DNA of 5,377 nucleotides from assembly GCA_003444595.1 (NCBI GenBank), contig DLUO01000149.1, positions 1 through 5,377 on the forward strand. The letters run 5' to 3'. Made by a program: the position numbers and the translations under genes. The notes beneath the pieces were generated by a model that searched no databases, was not told where the DNA came from, and saw only the letters and a program-made list of their open reading frames with translations. Positions 1-5,154 of this stretch are shown here, one piece after another. This DNA comes from Bacillota bacterium. Lineage in GTDB: Bacteria; Bacillota; Dethiobacteria; DTU022; UBA8154. Numbering within the stretch: the stretch's first letter is position 1; each line of letters begins with the position of its first letter.

Positions 1-330
1 AGATGTGTATACTTACTTAATTATCAACCTATTTTTTTCCGGCCTCCTTACGGAGAGTATAACATCAGGATAGTGCGTATTGCTGAAGAACAGAACTTGT
101 TGACATTGTTATGGAGTATTAACATCAAGACCCTTACGGAAAGAGAAACAGATTTAATCATTAGCCATCTGGAAGAATCCCTGCATGATGGAGCCGTCTT
201 ATTATGTCATAATGCTTCTCCCCAAATTTTACAAATTCTCCCCGAAGCACTGGAATTTATAGGATGGAAAGGTTACAGGGTAGAAAACCCAATTTTTATT
301 AAAGAGTATGCCGAAAGAAAAAAGCAATGA
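1..330 (+). CDS. NodB-fold polysaccharide deacetylase, C-terminal part (5' end outside window)
   Basis: The reading frame is open from the first base to the TGA at 328-330, giving 109 visible residues. The GTG at 73 is therefore not the real start: residues upstream of it carry the NodB motif 3, FFRPPYGEYN (visible residues 12-21). Further on are LLWSIN (36-41), the position of motif 4, and GAVLLCH (64-70), motif 5 with its L-x-H. The family removes acetyl groups from N-acetylated sugars in peptidoglycan or other polysaccharides, using a metal-bound site outside the membrane. Motif 4 normally has an Asp-Trp pair; here the matching residues are Thr44-Leu45, so activity is uncertain. Motifs 1 and 2 lie outside the window. 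The protein is clearly a paralogue of the next gene. By position it could match B. subtilis ylxY, which lies upstream of the dipicolinate genes, but I cannot prove orthology. Family is sure; function is not. Confidence 0.88.
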   Translation, partial: RCVYLLNYQPIFFRPPYGEYNIRIVRIAEEQNLLTLLWSINIKTLTERETDLIISHLEESLHDGAVLLCHNASPQILQILPEALEFIGWKGYRVENPIFIKEYAERKKQ

Positions 331-345
331 GACAAATTAAGCAAC

Positions 346-380
346 TTGCCGGTAAAAGTTAAGCTGTCTTTTCCCGGTAA
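346..380 (+). other. Imperfect hairpin between the two NodB-like genes
   Basis: Arms 346-358 and 368-380 pair over 13 positions with one G-U pair and one mismatch, around a 9-base loop. It starts 15 bases after the stop codon of the first gene, where a terminator would be expected, but no T-run follows the 3' arm. It could be a weak or Rho-assisted terminator, an mRNA 3'-end stabiliser or a processing site. The stem is visible; its role is inferred. Nothing else is recognisable in 331-429 apart from the ribosome site of the next gene. Confidence 0.45.
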
Positions 381-429
381 TTAATGAAGATATTAGGCTT
401 TAAGACCTTTACCTTAAAAAGGTGGTTTT

Positions 430-1428
430 ATGCTTATCGTTCTTATCTCTTCCAGAACAAAAATAATGTCTATTATCTTATTAATTATTATCTGCGGATC
501 TTTTTTCTTTAAGGATAGTATCATTAAGCATTATTTCGGTGTAAAACCGGGTGTAATATTTTTACAGCAAGATCTTGGCGGGTATTCCCGGGATAAAGTA
601 AGAGAAATAGTCGCGGCCAGACTGGGTGAGTGGCATTTAAAACCGGTTGACGCCCTGTATGATTCTCATTCAAACCATATCATTCCAGAATTGTGGGGCT
701 ATGAGGTCAATTTGCCGGAAACAGTGGATAAAATTATGGCAGCTTCGCGGAATGAATATGTTTCCCCGGTTTATGAGGCTGTTTTACCCGATATTACCAC
801 CGAAGATTACCCCTCGGCCGTTATTTCCCGGGGAAACCCGCTTAAAAAGCAAATTGCCCTGATGATTAATGTTGCCTGGGGGACGGAATATATTCTCCCC
901 ATGCTGGAAATATTAGATGCCAATGATGCCTTGACCACTTTCTTTGTCGTAGGAACGTGGGCCAGGCAGAACGAAAACTTAGTGAAGGAGATCTGCTCTA
1001 AAGGGCATCTGCTGGGAAATCACGGGCATACGGATAGTGTTGTTTATACTGCACTCTCCCAACAGGAAATGAAAGAGGGACTTAAAGAGGTTAATGATCT
1101 AATTGGTGCTGCTACCGGTCAAAGGCCAAAATATTTTACACCCCATAAAGGTGAATATAATGCCCTGGTTTTAGAAACGGTATCCCGCCAGGATATGCGC
1201 ACTGTTTTATGGTCTATAGATACTGTAGACTGGAATACTCCCGGGGTAGAAAAAATGAAAGCAAAAATTTTAGACAATCTGCATGAAGGAGCAATTGTGC
1301 TAATGCATCCTACCGCAGACACGGTTATGCTTCTAAAAGAGGTTATTCCCGTGATCAAAAATAAAGGTTACAGTTTTGTTACGCTAGCTGAATTGTTCAA
1401 TCCCCATTACCCACCGGATCAGCGATGA
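430..1428 (+). CDS. Membrane-anchored NodB-like protein with degenerate catalytic motifs
   Basis: 332 residues. Residues 11-27 form a hydrophobic segment, probably an uncleaved anchor that puts the rest outside the membrane. Residues 37-135 form a module also present in the next protein. Residues 140-325 have the NodB fold, but key motifs are altered. The TFDDG of motif 1 reads MINVA (145-149), losing both aspartates. The HxxxH of motif 2 reads H198...D202, losing one metal histidine. The RPPYG of motif 3 reads TPHKG (237-241). Motif 4 (WSIDTVDW, 261-268) and motif 5 (L291-M-H293) are intact. Deacetylase chemistry is therefore doubtful; a sugar-binding or scaffold role is possible. ATG 430 is chosen because AAGGTGG (419-425) lies just upstream; the in-frame ATG at 466 has no ribosome site and would cut into the anchor. 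The stop overlaps the VanW gene, implying coupled translation. The nearest known relatives by layout are YlxY-type proteins. Confidence 0.88.
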   Translation: MLIVLISSRTKIMSIILLIIICGSFFFKDSIIKHYFGVKPGVIFLQQDLGGYSRDKVREIVAARLGEWHLKPVDALYDSHSNHIIPELWGYEVNLPETVDKIMAASRNEYVSPVYEAVLPDITTEDYPSAVISRGNPLKKQIALMINVAWGTEYILPMLEILDANDALTTFFVVGTWARQNENLVKEICSKGHLLGNHGHTDSVVYTALSQQEMKEGLKEVNDLIGAATGQRPKYFTPHKGEYNALVLETVSRQDMRTVLWSIDTVDWNTPGVEKMKAKILDNLHEGAIVLMHPTADTVMLLKEVIPVIKNKGYSFVTLAELFNPHYPPDQR

Positions 1429-2258
1429 AAAGAATTCATCTTTTAAGTATCAAAGGAACCACAATTTCTTTAATAATGATGTTAATCATGACTGGCTGCC
1501 TGGCTTTTAGCATCGGAGACAACTACAGGCGCATGAAGTACGGCGTTGCCAGGGGTGTTTACTTGAACGACACCCCTATGGAAAAAAAACTGGAGCCAGA
1601 AGTTTATGATTACGTCTTTTCTATCGGCCGGGATTATTTTGTACGTCCAAGAAATGCTTACCTGGATCCCTTTACAGGCCAGATGCTACCAGAGATTTAT
1701 GGACAGAAGGTCGACGTTGAGGCAACTGTGGAAATGATCATGAAGGCGAAGCCGTATACAACACATTATCCTGTCATTGTCCCTCTTGATCCTGAAATTA
1801 CCCTGGACATCTACAGGAATATCCGCACGAGGAAAGGCTCCTTTATGACAGGTTTCGGGGGAGGAAACAGGGGACATAATATCATGCTTGCCGCTTCTTC
1901 CCTTAACAATTACTTGCTCGCCCCGGGCGAGGTGTTTTCTTTTAATAAAGCGACAATGCCGCGGGATGCGGAACATGGTTACAAAATGGCTCCTATTATC
2001 GTCGGAGGCTCAGTTATCCCAGGATATGGAGGGGGAGTATGTCAGGTTTCTACTACATTATACAATGCGGTAAAAAGAGCCGGGCTGGAGGTTGTAGAAC
2101 GATTTCCGCACAGTAGACCAGTGGGCTATGTTCCCAAGGGTATGGATGCGACTGTCTCGGATTATCTTGATTTTAAATTCCGGAATAATAAAGACAGGTT
2201 TATAATGATCAAGACTTCAGCTTACGGCTATCGCCTGGTTATTGAGATCTGGGAATAG
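1425..2258 (+). CDS. VanW-domain envelope protein, possible lipoprotein
   Basis: 277 residues. The N-terminus has Lys/Arg, then a hydrophobic stretch (about 12-29) with IMTGC ending at Cys25. This resembles a lipobox, though Met at -3 is unusual, so it may be a lipoprotein or a simple anchor. Residues 40-138 match the N-terminal module of the preceding gene and resemble the wall-binding-like domain often fused to VanW. The VanW domain (about 138-275) is well conserved: NRGHNI (148-153), PGEVFSFN (167-174), GGGVCQVSTTLYNA (202-215), ER..H (225-229) and GMDATV (239-244). VanW was named from vancomycin-resistance clusters, but its biochemistry is not established and most members have no link to resistance; no vanHAX-type genes are seen here. 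ATG 1425 overlaps the preceding TGA (ATGA) and lacks a strong ribosome site, pointing to translational coupling. An envelope or spore-wall role is inferred. Confidence 0.93.
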   Translation: MKRIHLLSIKGTTISLIMMLIMTGCLAFSIGDNYRRMKYGVARGVYLNDTPMEKKLEPEVYDYVFSIGRDYFVRPRNAYLDPFTGQMLPEIYGQKVDVEATVEMIMKAKPYTTHYPVIVPLDPEITLDIYRNIRTRKGSFMTGFGGGNRGHNIMLAASSLNNYLLAPGEVFSFNKATMPRDAEHGYKMAPIIVGGSVIPGYGGGVCQVSTTLYNAVKRAGLEVVERFPHSRPVGYVPKGMDATVSDYLDFKFRNNKDRFIMIKTSAYGYRLVIEIWE

Positions 2259-2319
2259 TAAAATGTAGCCTCCTGTGAGAGAAGAGCCGGGATTATCGTG
2301 TTTTGTTTTTAAGTGCTCC

Positions 2320-2348
2320 TTTCCATAATAAAGAAGATGCTGTAAAAT
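2320..2348 (+). promoter_or_regulatory. Candidate vegetative (sigma-A type) promoter for dut
   Basis: TTTCCA (2320-2325, four of six matches to TTGACA) and TAAAAT (2343-2348, five of six matches to TATAAT) are separated by 17 bases. Transcription would begin near 2355, at the left edge of the palindrome described next, and about 40 bases before the dut ATG. The match is moderate in AT-rich DNA, so chance cannot be excluded. Nothing else clear is seen in 2259-2319. Confidence 0.35.
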
Positions 2349-2353
2349 GAATT

Positions 2354-2376
2354 AATACAGGACCTGTATTTTTTTT
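2354..2376 (+). terminator. 17-bp palindrome plus T-run upstream of dut: terminator or operator
   Basis: AATACAG (2354-2360) and CTGTATT (2364-2370) are perfect inverted repeats around GAC. Eight consecutive T residues (2369-2376) follow. Read as RNA this is a short stem with a U-run, so it could end transcripts from the VanW gene. The stem is short and AT-rich, so such a terminator would be weak. Read as DNA it is a symmetric site sitting on the predicted dut start point, where a repressor would bind. The ribosome site of dut begins directly after the T-run. I cannot decide between the two readings from sequence. Confidence 0.45.
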
Positions 2377-2393
2377 GGGAAGGGTTGAAAATA

Positions 2394-2849
2394 ATGACGG
2401 AAAGGACAAGCGTGTTAATCAAAAAAATGCCGCATGCTGAAGACCTGCCTCTGCCTCGTTATGCAAGCGAGCTCGCCTCCGGCATAGATCTCTTCGCTGC
2501 TCTGGAAGAAAGTGTTGAAATAAAACCCGGGGAATATAAATTAATACCTACAGGAATAGCTTTGGCCATGCCTCCGGGATATGAAGGACAGATAAGGCCC
2601 AGAAGCGGGTTGGCTCTAAACCACGGTATTACTATTTTGAATTCTCCCGGCACTATTGATGCTGATTACAGGGGTGAAATAAAGGTAATCTTGATAAATC
2701 TTAGCAATGAAACTTATATGGTACAGAGAGGGGAAAGGATTGCGCAGTTGGTTATTCATGCTTTGGCAAGGGTAGAGTTAAAGCTTGTTGATGAACTTCC
2801 CCCTTCTAATCGCGGGGCCGGGGGCTTCGGCCATACGGGAAAATTTTAA
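2394..2849 (+). CDS. dut: Deoxyuridine 5'-triphosphate nucleotidohydrolase (trimeric dUTPase)
   Basis: Hydrolyses dUTP to dUMP and pyrophosphate in the cytoplasm, keeping uracil out of DNA and supplying dUMP for thymidylate synthesis. 151 residues, the usual size for the homotrimeric family. All five motifs are present in order: ASGIDLFAA (28-36); RPRSGLA (68-74); NSPGTIDADYRGEIKV (83-98), with the catalytic Asp and the Tyr that recognises uracil; RGERIAQLVI (112-121); and the C-terminal arm RGAGGFGHTG (140-149), which closes over the phosphates. ATG 2394 is chosen over the in-frame TTG 2385 because the ribosome-site-like GGGAAGGG (2377-2384) abuts the TTG but stands nine bases from the ATG. 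The gene is complete and looks functional. It has no direct tie to the sporulation genes nearby and may be transcribed on its own or with the stress gene 76 bases downstream. Confidence 0.97.
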   Translation: MTERTSVLIKKMPHAEDLPLPRYASELASGIDLFAALEESVEIKPGEYKLIPTGIALAMPPGYEGQIRPRSGLALNHGITILNSPGTIDADYRGEIKVILINLSNETYMVQRGERIAQLVIHALARVELKLVDELPPSNRGAGGFGHTGKF

Positions 2850-2870
2850 TAGGCCATGAATAGAAGGAAA

Positions 2871-2915
2871 CCTGTTGGAAATAATACAGTTACAGTTATT
2901 ATTGAAACAGGAGGT
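2871..2915 (+). promoter_or_regulatory. Two-part hairpin overlapping the ribosome binding site of the stress-protein gene
   Basis: CCTGTT (2871-2876) pairs with AACAGG (2906-2911), and AATAATA (2880-2886) pairs with TATTATT (2897-2903). Together they make a 13-bp stem with a small internal loop and a 10-base end loop. The 3' arm covers the first three bases of the ribosome site AGGAGGT (2909-2915), which stands ten bases before the ATG at 2926. In mRNA coming from dut, the fold could limit ribosome entry. An alternative reading is a weak promoter inside it, TTGGAA (2875-2880) and TATTAT (2897-2902) 16 bases apart, in which case the hairpin would not be fully transcribed and the symmetry could mark an operator. 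Confidence 0.42.
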
Positions 2916-2925
2916 CCAATATTTT

Positions 2926-3417
2926 ATGGCAAAAGCGGTAATAGGAGTGTTTCGCAGCGAAAATCGCGCCAGAGAAGCAATTAATGAATTAAAGGCGCAG
3001 GGCTTTAACGAGAGAGAAATTTCCCTAATCGCCAAAGAAAAAAAGGAGTTTGAAGAAGATAACGAACGTGGCGGAAATCTAACCATGGAAAGGCAGAACC
3101 TTGGAGAAGGTGTGATGACTGGAGGAGCACTGGGAGGCATAGCCGGGCTGCTGGCCGGAACCGGGGCCCTTCTTATACCGGGGGTGGGTCCTATTATTGC
3201 TGCCGGTCCACTGGCTGCTTTTCTTACAGGAGTTGTAGGAGGAGGGCTTGTAGGTGGGCTGGTTGATTTCGGCATCCCCGAAGAAAGAGGGCAGCATTAT
3301 GAAGAAAGAGTTAAAAGAGGGGACATTCTTGTAACCGTCAAAGCAGAAGATGATGAAGTGTCACAGATTACTTCCGTCTTGAAACGTTACGGCGGAGAAG
3401 ATGTAGAAGTACATTAA
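2926..3417 (+). CDS. General-stress-type protein (YflT/GSP17M-like N-terminus, glycine-zipper core)
   Basis: 163 residues. Residues 3-37 (AVIGVFRS...AREAINELKAQGF...ISLIAKE) match the pattern of the YflT/general stress protein 17M domain, a ferredoxin-like unit of unknown biochemistry. Residues 38-60 are charged and likely flexible. Residues 60-115 are rich in Gly, Ala and Leu with repeated GG pairs (GGALGG, GVGP, GVVGGGLVGG), a glycine-zipper-like pattern that may form a membrane hairpin or an oligomer core. Residues 118-163 are charged again, with RGDILVTVKA and a repeat of the alpha/beta style that could form a second small domain. Start ATG 2926 follows AGGAGGT at 2909-2915; an upstream TTG extension (2875) lies inside the hairpin and has no ribosome site. 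Related proteins are labelled general stress or low-temperature-induced protein. It is followed by a terminator, so it ends its transcription unit. Molecular role unknown. Confidence 0.85.
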   Translation: MAKAVIGVFRSENRAREAINELKAQGFNEREISLIAKEKKEFEEDNERGGNLTMERQNLGEGVMTGGALGGIAGLLAGTGALLIPGVGPIIAAGPLAAFLTGVVGGGLVGGLVDFGIPEERGQHYEERVKRGDILVTVKAEDDEVSQITSVLKRYGGEDVEVH

Positions 3418-3448
3418 AAGACAACCACTTTAATTTATCGCCTGATAT

Positions 3449-3482
3449 AAAATGACGCGTCTGAAAGGCGCGTTATTTTTTT
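3449..3482 (+). terminator. Strong intrinsic terminator after the stress-protein gene
   Basis: Arms 3449-3462 and 3466-3479 pair over 14 positions with two G-U pairs around a GAA loop. The inner half is GC-rich (ACGCG / CGCGT) and the 3' arm runs into a T-run (3476-3482). It lies 32 bases after the stop codon and separates the dut/stress block from the dipicolinate genes. This is the clearest terminator in the window. Confidence 0.88.
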
Positions 3483-3487
3483 ATGCT

Positions 3488-3516
3488 CACATTCTTCCTG
3501 GAAATATCATAGTATA
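3488..3516 (+). promoter_or_regulatory. Candidate sigma-K promoter of dpaA-dpaB
   Basis: CACA (3488-3491) and CATAGTATA (3508-3516) are 16 bases apart. The known B. subtilis sigma-K consensus is mACm, about 16 bases, then CATAnnnTA, so every defined position matches. Sigma-K is the late mother-cell factor that transcribes the dipicolinate synthase genes in B. subtilis. Transcription would start near 3523, leaving a leader of about 100 bases before dpaA. No other element was recognised in that leader. The short consensus could arise by chance, but its position right after a terminator and before a known sigma-K target is convincing. Confidence 0.65.
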
Positions 3517-3622
3517 GAGTAAAAAAGCAGTTCTATTCGAGCGCTTTCGGTAAAAAAATCAAAGCCGGTTAACAACATGGCCATTAATTATATAACAGTA
3601 GTGCCAAGCGGGGTGCCGTTTA

Positions 3623-4528
3623 ATGAATGTTATTTTGTTGGGGCTAAACATACTGATTATCGGCGGAGACAGCAGGGAGGTAGAACTCTACTTCCATTTA
3701 AGGAAGAATGGGGCCAATGTCTACCTGTACGGTTTTGAAAAGTATCCTAATCTAAAGGGGGTTACGCTAACCGATAATCTACTTGAATCCATAAAGTTAT
3801 CTCAAGTAATTATTACACCGCTTACAGGTATTGAAGCCAATGGTGAGGTTTATGCCCCATTTGCCCAAAGAAAAGTGTATTTAAACGATATGAAGATCAT
3901 AAATTCCATACAGCCGCAAACCCTGTTTATCGCTGGTTATATATGCCCAACATTGAAAGAAGTGCTGATGCAAAAAAATATTCTAGTTTGCGAAACAAGG
4001 GATATGGATGAAATATCTATTCCCAATGCCATACCGACCGCTGAGGGGGCTATCCAGGCGGCTATGGCCAATACTGATTATACCATACATAACAGCAGTT
4101 GCTTTGTACTTGGTTTCGGCCGTTGTGGAACAATTTTAGCCCAAACTTTAAAAGCCCTGGGTGCGGAGGTCACAGTAGCAGTCAGGAGAAGAGAAGTTCT
4201 TGCCTGGATAGAAGCTTACCAGATGAATCCCTTGCCGCTTTATCGCCTGGCAGAGGAAATTCACAAGGCTGATATTATCTTTAACACAATCCCTGCCATT
4301 GTATTAAATGCAGAGGTTTTGTACCGTACCGACAGGTCTTCTCTAATTATAGATATCGCTACACATCCGGGGGGGGTTGATTTTCCTGTAGCGGAAAGGT
4401 TGAATATAAAAGCCATATCACTGCCCGGATTACCCGGCAAGGTGGCTCCTAAAACAGCCGCCCAAATTTTATGTAAAGTATATCCAGATCTAATTGTGTC
4501 TTATTTAAAAAGAGGTGAAATGAATTGA
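3623..4528 (+). CDS. dpaA: Dipicolinate synthase subunit A
   Basis: DpaA works with DpaB in the mother cell to turn the DapA product (4-hydroxy-tetrahydrodipicolinate or its dehydrated form) into dipicolinic acid. This is exported into the forespore and, with calcium, gives spores heat resistance. 301 residues, close to the usual 297 or so. The N-terminal domain has IGGDSRE (13-19). NAIPTAEGAIQ (135-145) is typical of the family. A Rossmann NAD(P)-binding loop reads GFGRCG (164-169). The C-terminal part has IDIATHPGGVDF (243-254) and LPGLPGKVAPKTA (267-279). ATG 3623 is the first possible start after an in-frame TAG at 3599-3601 and has a GGGGTG site (3610-3615) seven bases upstream. It follows a sigma-K-like promoter and overlaps dpaB. 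Also known as spoVFA. No defects seen. Confidence 0.97.
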   Translation: MNVILLGLNILIIGGDSREVELYFHLRKNGANVYLYGFEKYPNLKGVTLTDNLLESIKLSQVIITPLTGIEANGEVYAPFAQRKVYLNDMKIINSIQPQTLFIAGYICPTLKEVLMQKNILVCETRDMDEISIPNAIPTAEGAIQAAMANTDYTIHNSSCFVLGFGRCGTILAQTLKALGAEVTVAVRRREVLAWIEAYQMNPLPLYRLAEEIHKADIIFNTIPAIVLNAEVLYRTDRSSLIIDIATHPGGVDFPVAERLNIKAISLPGLPGKVAPKTAAQILCKVYPDLIVSYLKRGEMN

Positions 4529-5121
4529 ACCTTCACGGAGTTAAAATAGGTTTTGCCCTGACAGGCTCGCATTGTACAATCGGGGAGGTACTTCCACAGA
4601 TTGAAAAGCTTATCAAGGCCGGTACACAGGTCTTTCCTATCATTTCTCCAGCGGTGAATAACGTCAGCACGCGTTTTGGCGAAGCTAAAGATATTAAGGA
4701 ACGTTTGAAGAAAATTACCGGTAACAGAATAATTAAAAGTATAGTTGATGCCGAACCTATAGGCCCTCAGAAAATGTTTGACATAATAGTAATTGCTCCA
4801 TGTACAGGGAATACTCTTGCCAAACTGGCCAACGGCATTACCGATACGCCTGTTTTGATGTCAGCCAAAGCCCAGTTAAGGAATCAGAGACCGGTTGTTC
4901 TCGCCATCTCTACTAATGACGGCCTCGGTTTAAATGCCAAAAACCTAGGCATATTGCTTGCAACCAAAAATATTTTTATTGTGCCCTTTGGACAGGATGA
5001 TCCTCTGCAAAAGCCGACTTCACTGGTTTCCAGGCTGGACCTTTTGCTCCCGACAATTGAAAAAGCCTTAAAAAGAGAGCAAATTCAACCTATTTTACTT
5101 TCCAATTTCTCTATGTTATAA
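4525..5121 (+). CDS. dpaB: Dipicolinate synthase subunit B (flavoprotein)
   Basis: Second subunit of dipicolinate synthase, a member of the flavin-binding flavoprotein/decarboxylase (HFCD) family. 198 residues, against about 200 usual. Family signatures: GFALTGSHCTIGEVLPQIE (9-27) near the N-terminus; AEPIGP (76-81); the strongly conserved APCTGNTLAKLANGITDTPV (91-110), likely at the flavin and partner-binding site; KAQLRNQRPVVL (115-126); STNDGLG (129-135); and QDDPLQKPTSL (157-167). The start is a TTG at 4525, one base ahead of the dpaA TGA at 4526-4528, with AGAGGTG (4511-4517) seven bases upstream. The ATG at 4520 is in the dpaA frame and cannot serve. The overlap implies coupled translation and near equal amounts of the two subunits. 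Also known as spoVFB. The last 28 bases also hold a promoter for dapA. Confidence 0.97.
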   Translation: MNLHGVKIGFALTGSHCTIGEVLPQIEKLIKAGTQVFPIISPAVNNVSTRFGEAKDIKERLKKITGNRIIKSIVDAEPIGPQKMFDIIVIAPCTGNTLAKLANGITDTPVLMSAKAQLRNQRPVVLAISTNDGLGLNAKNLGILLATKNIFIVPFGQDDPLQKPTSLVSRLDLLLPTIEKALKREQIQPILLSNFSML

Positions 5122-5122
5122 T
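5094..5122 (+). promoter_or_regulatory. Candidate vegetative promoter of dapA with extended -10
   Basis: TTTACT (5094-5099, four of six matches) stands 17 bases before a perfect TATAAT (5117-5122), which is preceded by TG one base away (5114-5115), the extended -10 form. The start point would be near 5129, with a leader of about 26 bases that holds the ribosome site AAGGAGGT (5139-5146). The promoter lies in the last codons of dpaB, so dapA can be expressed without sporulation. This is the best sigma-A match I found in the window. Confidence 0.65.
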
Positions 5123-5154
5123 TACTAAGAAAATTGGTAAGGAGGTCTACAATC

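Noticed and set aside
73..330. GTG 73 as the start of a small independent 85-residue protein
   Set aside because: The frame is open upstream to base 1 and the upstream residues hold the NodB motif RPPYGEYN, so this is the end of a longer gene.
411..423. ACCTT/AAGGT small inverted repeat over the ribosome site of the NodB-like gene
   Set aside because: Only five pairs with a three-base loop, AT-rich; too weak to claim regulation.
1119..1358. Minus-strand reading frame inside the NodB-like gene
   Set aside because: It lies opposite conserved motifs 3 to 5 of the plus-strand protein and has no features of its own.
1686..1976. Minus-strand reading frame inside the VanW gene
   Set aside because: It is wholly opposite a strongly conserved VanW domain and shows no recognisable motif.
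1425..2258. VanW gene as evidence of vancomycin resistance
   Set aside because: No vanH, vanA/B or vanX type genes are present, and VanW-domain proteins are widespread in Gram-positive bacteria without any resistance role.
2778..3275. Long minus-strand reading frame (165 codons) opposite dut and the stress gene
   Set aside because: Its Pro/Ser-rich product is the mirror of the Gly-rich stress protein codons; it has no family resemblance and overlaps two well-supported genes.
3536..3556. AGCGCT-centred short symmetry in the dpaA leader
   Set aside because: Short and imperfect beyond six bases; no known site such as a SpoIIID box could be matched.
3577..3740. Small frame starting ATG 3577 and running into dpaA in another frame (about 53 codons)
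   Set aside because: No ribosome site before the ATG, no recognisable product, and most of it overlaps dpaA.
5102..5137. Hairpin CCAATTT / AAATTGG between dpaB and dapA as a terminator
   Set aside because: Seven AT-rich pairs with a long loop and no T-run; it overlaps the better supported dapA promoter.
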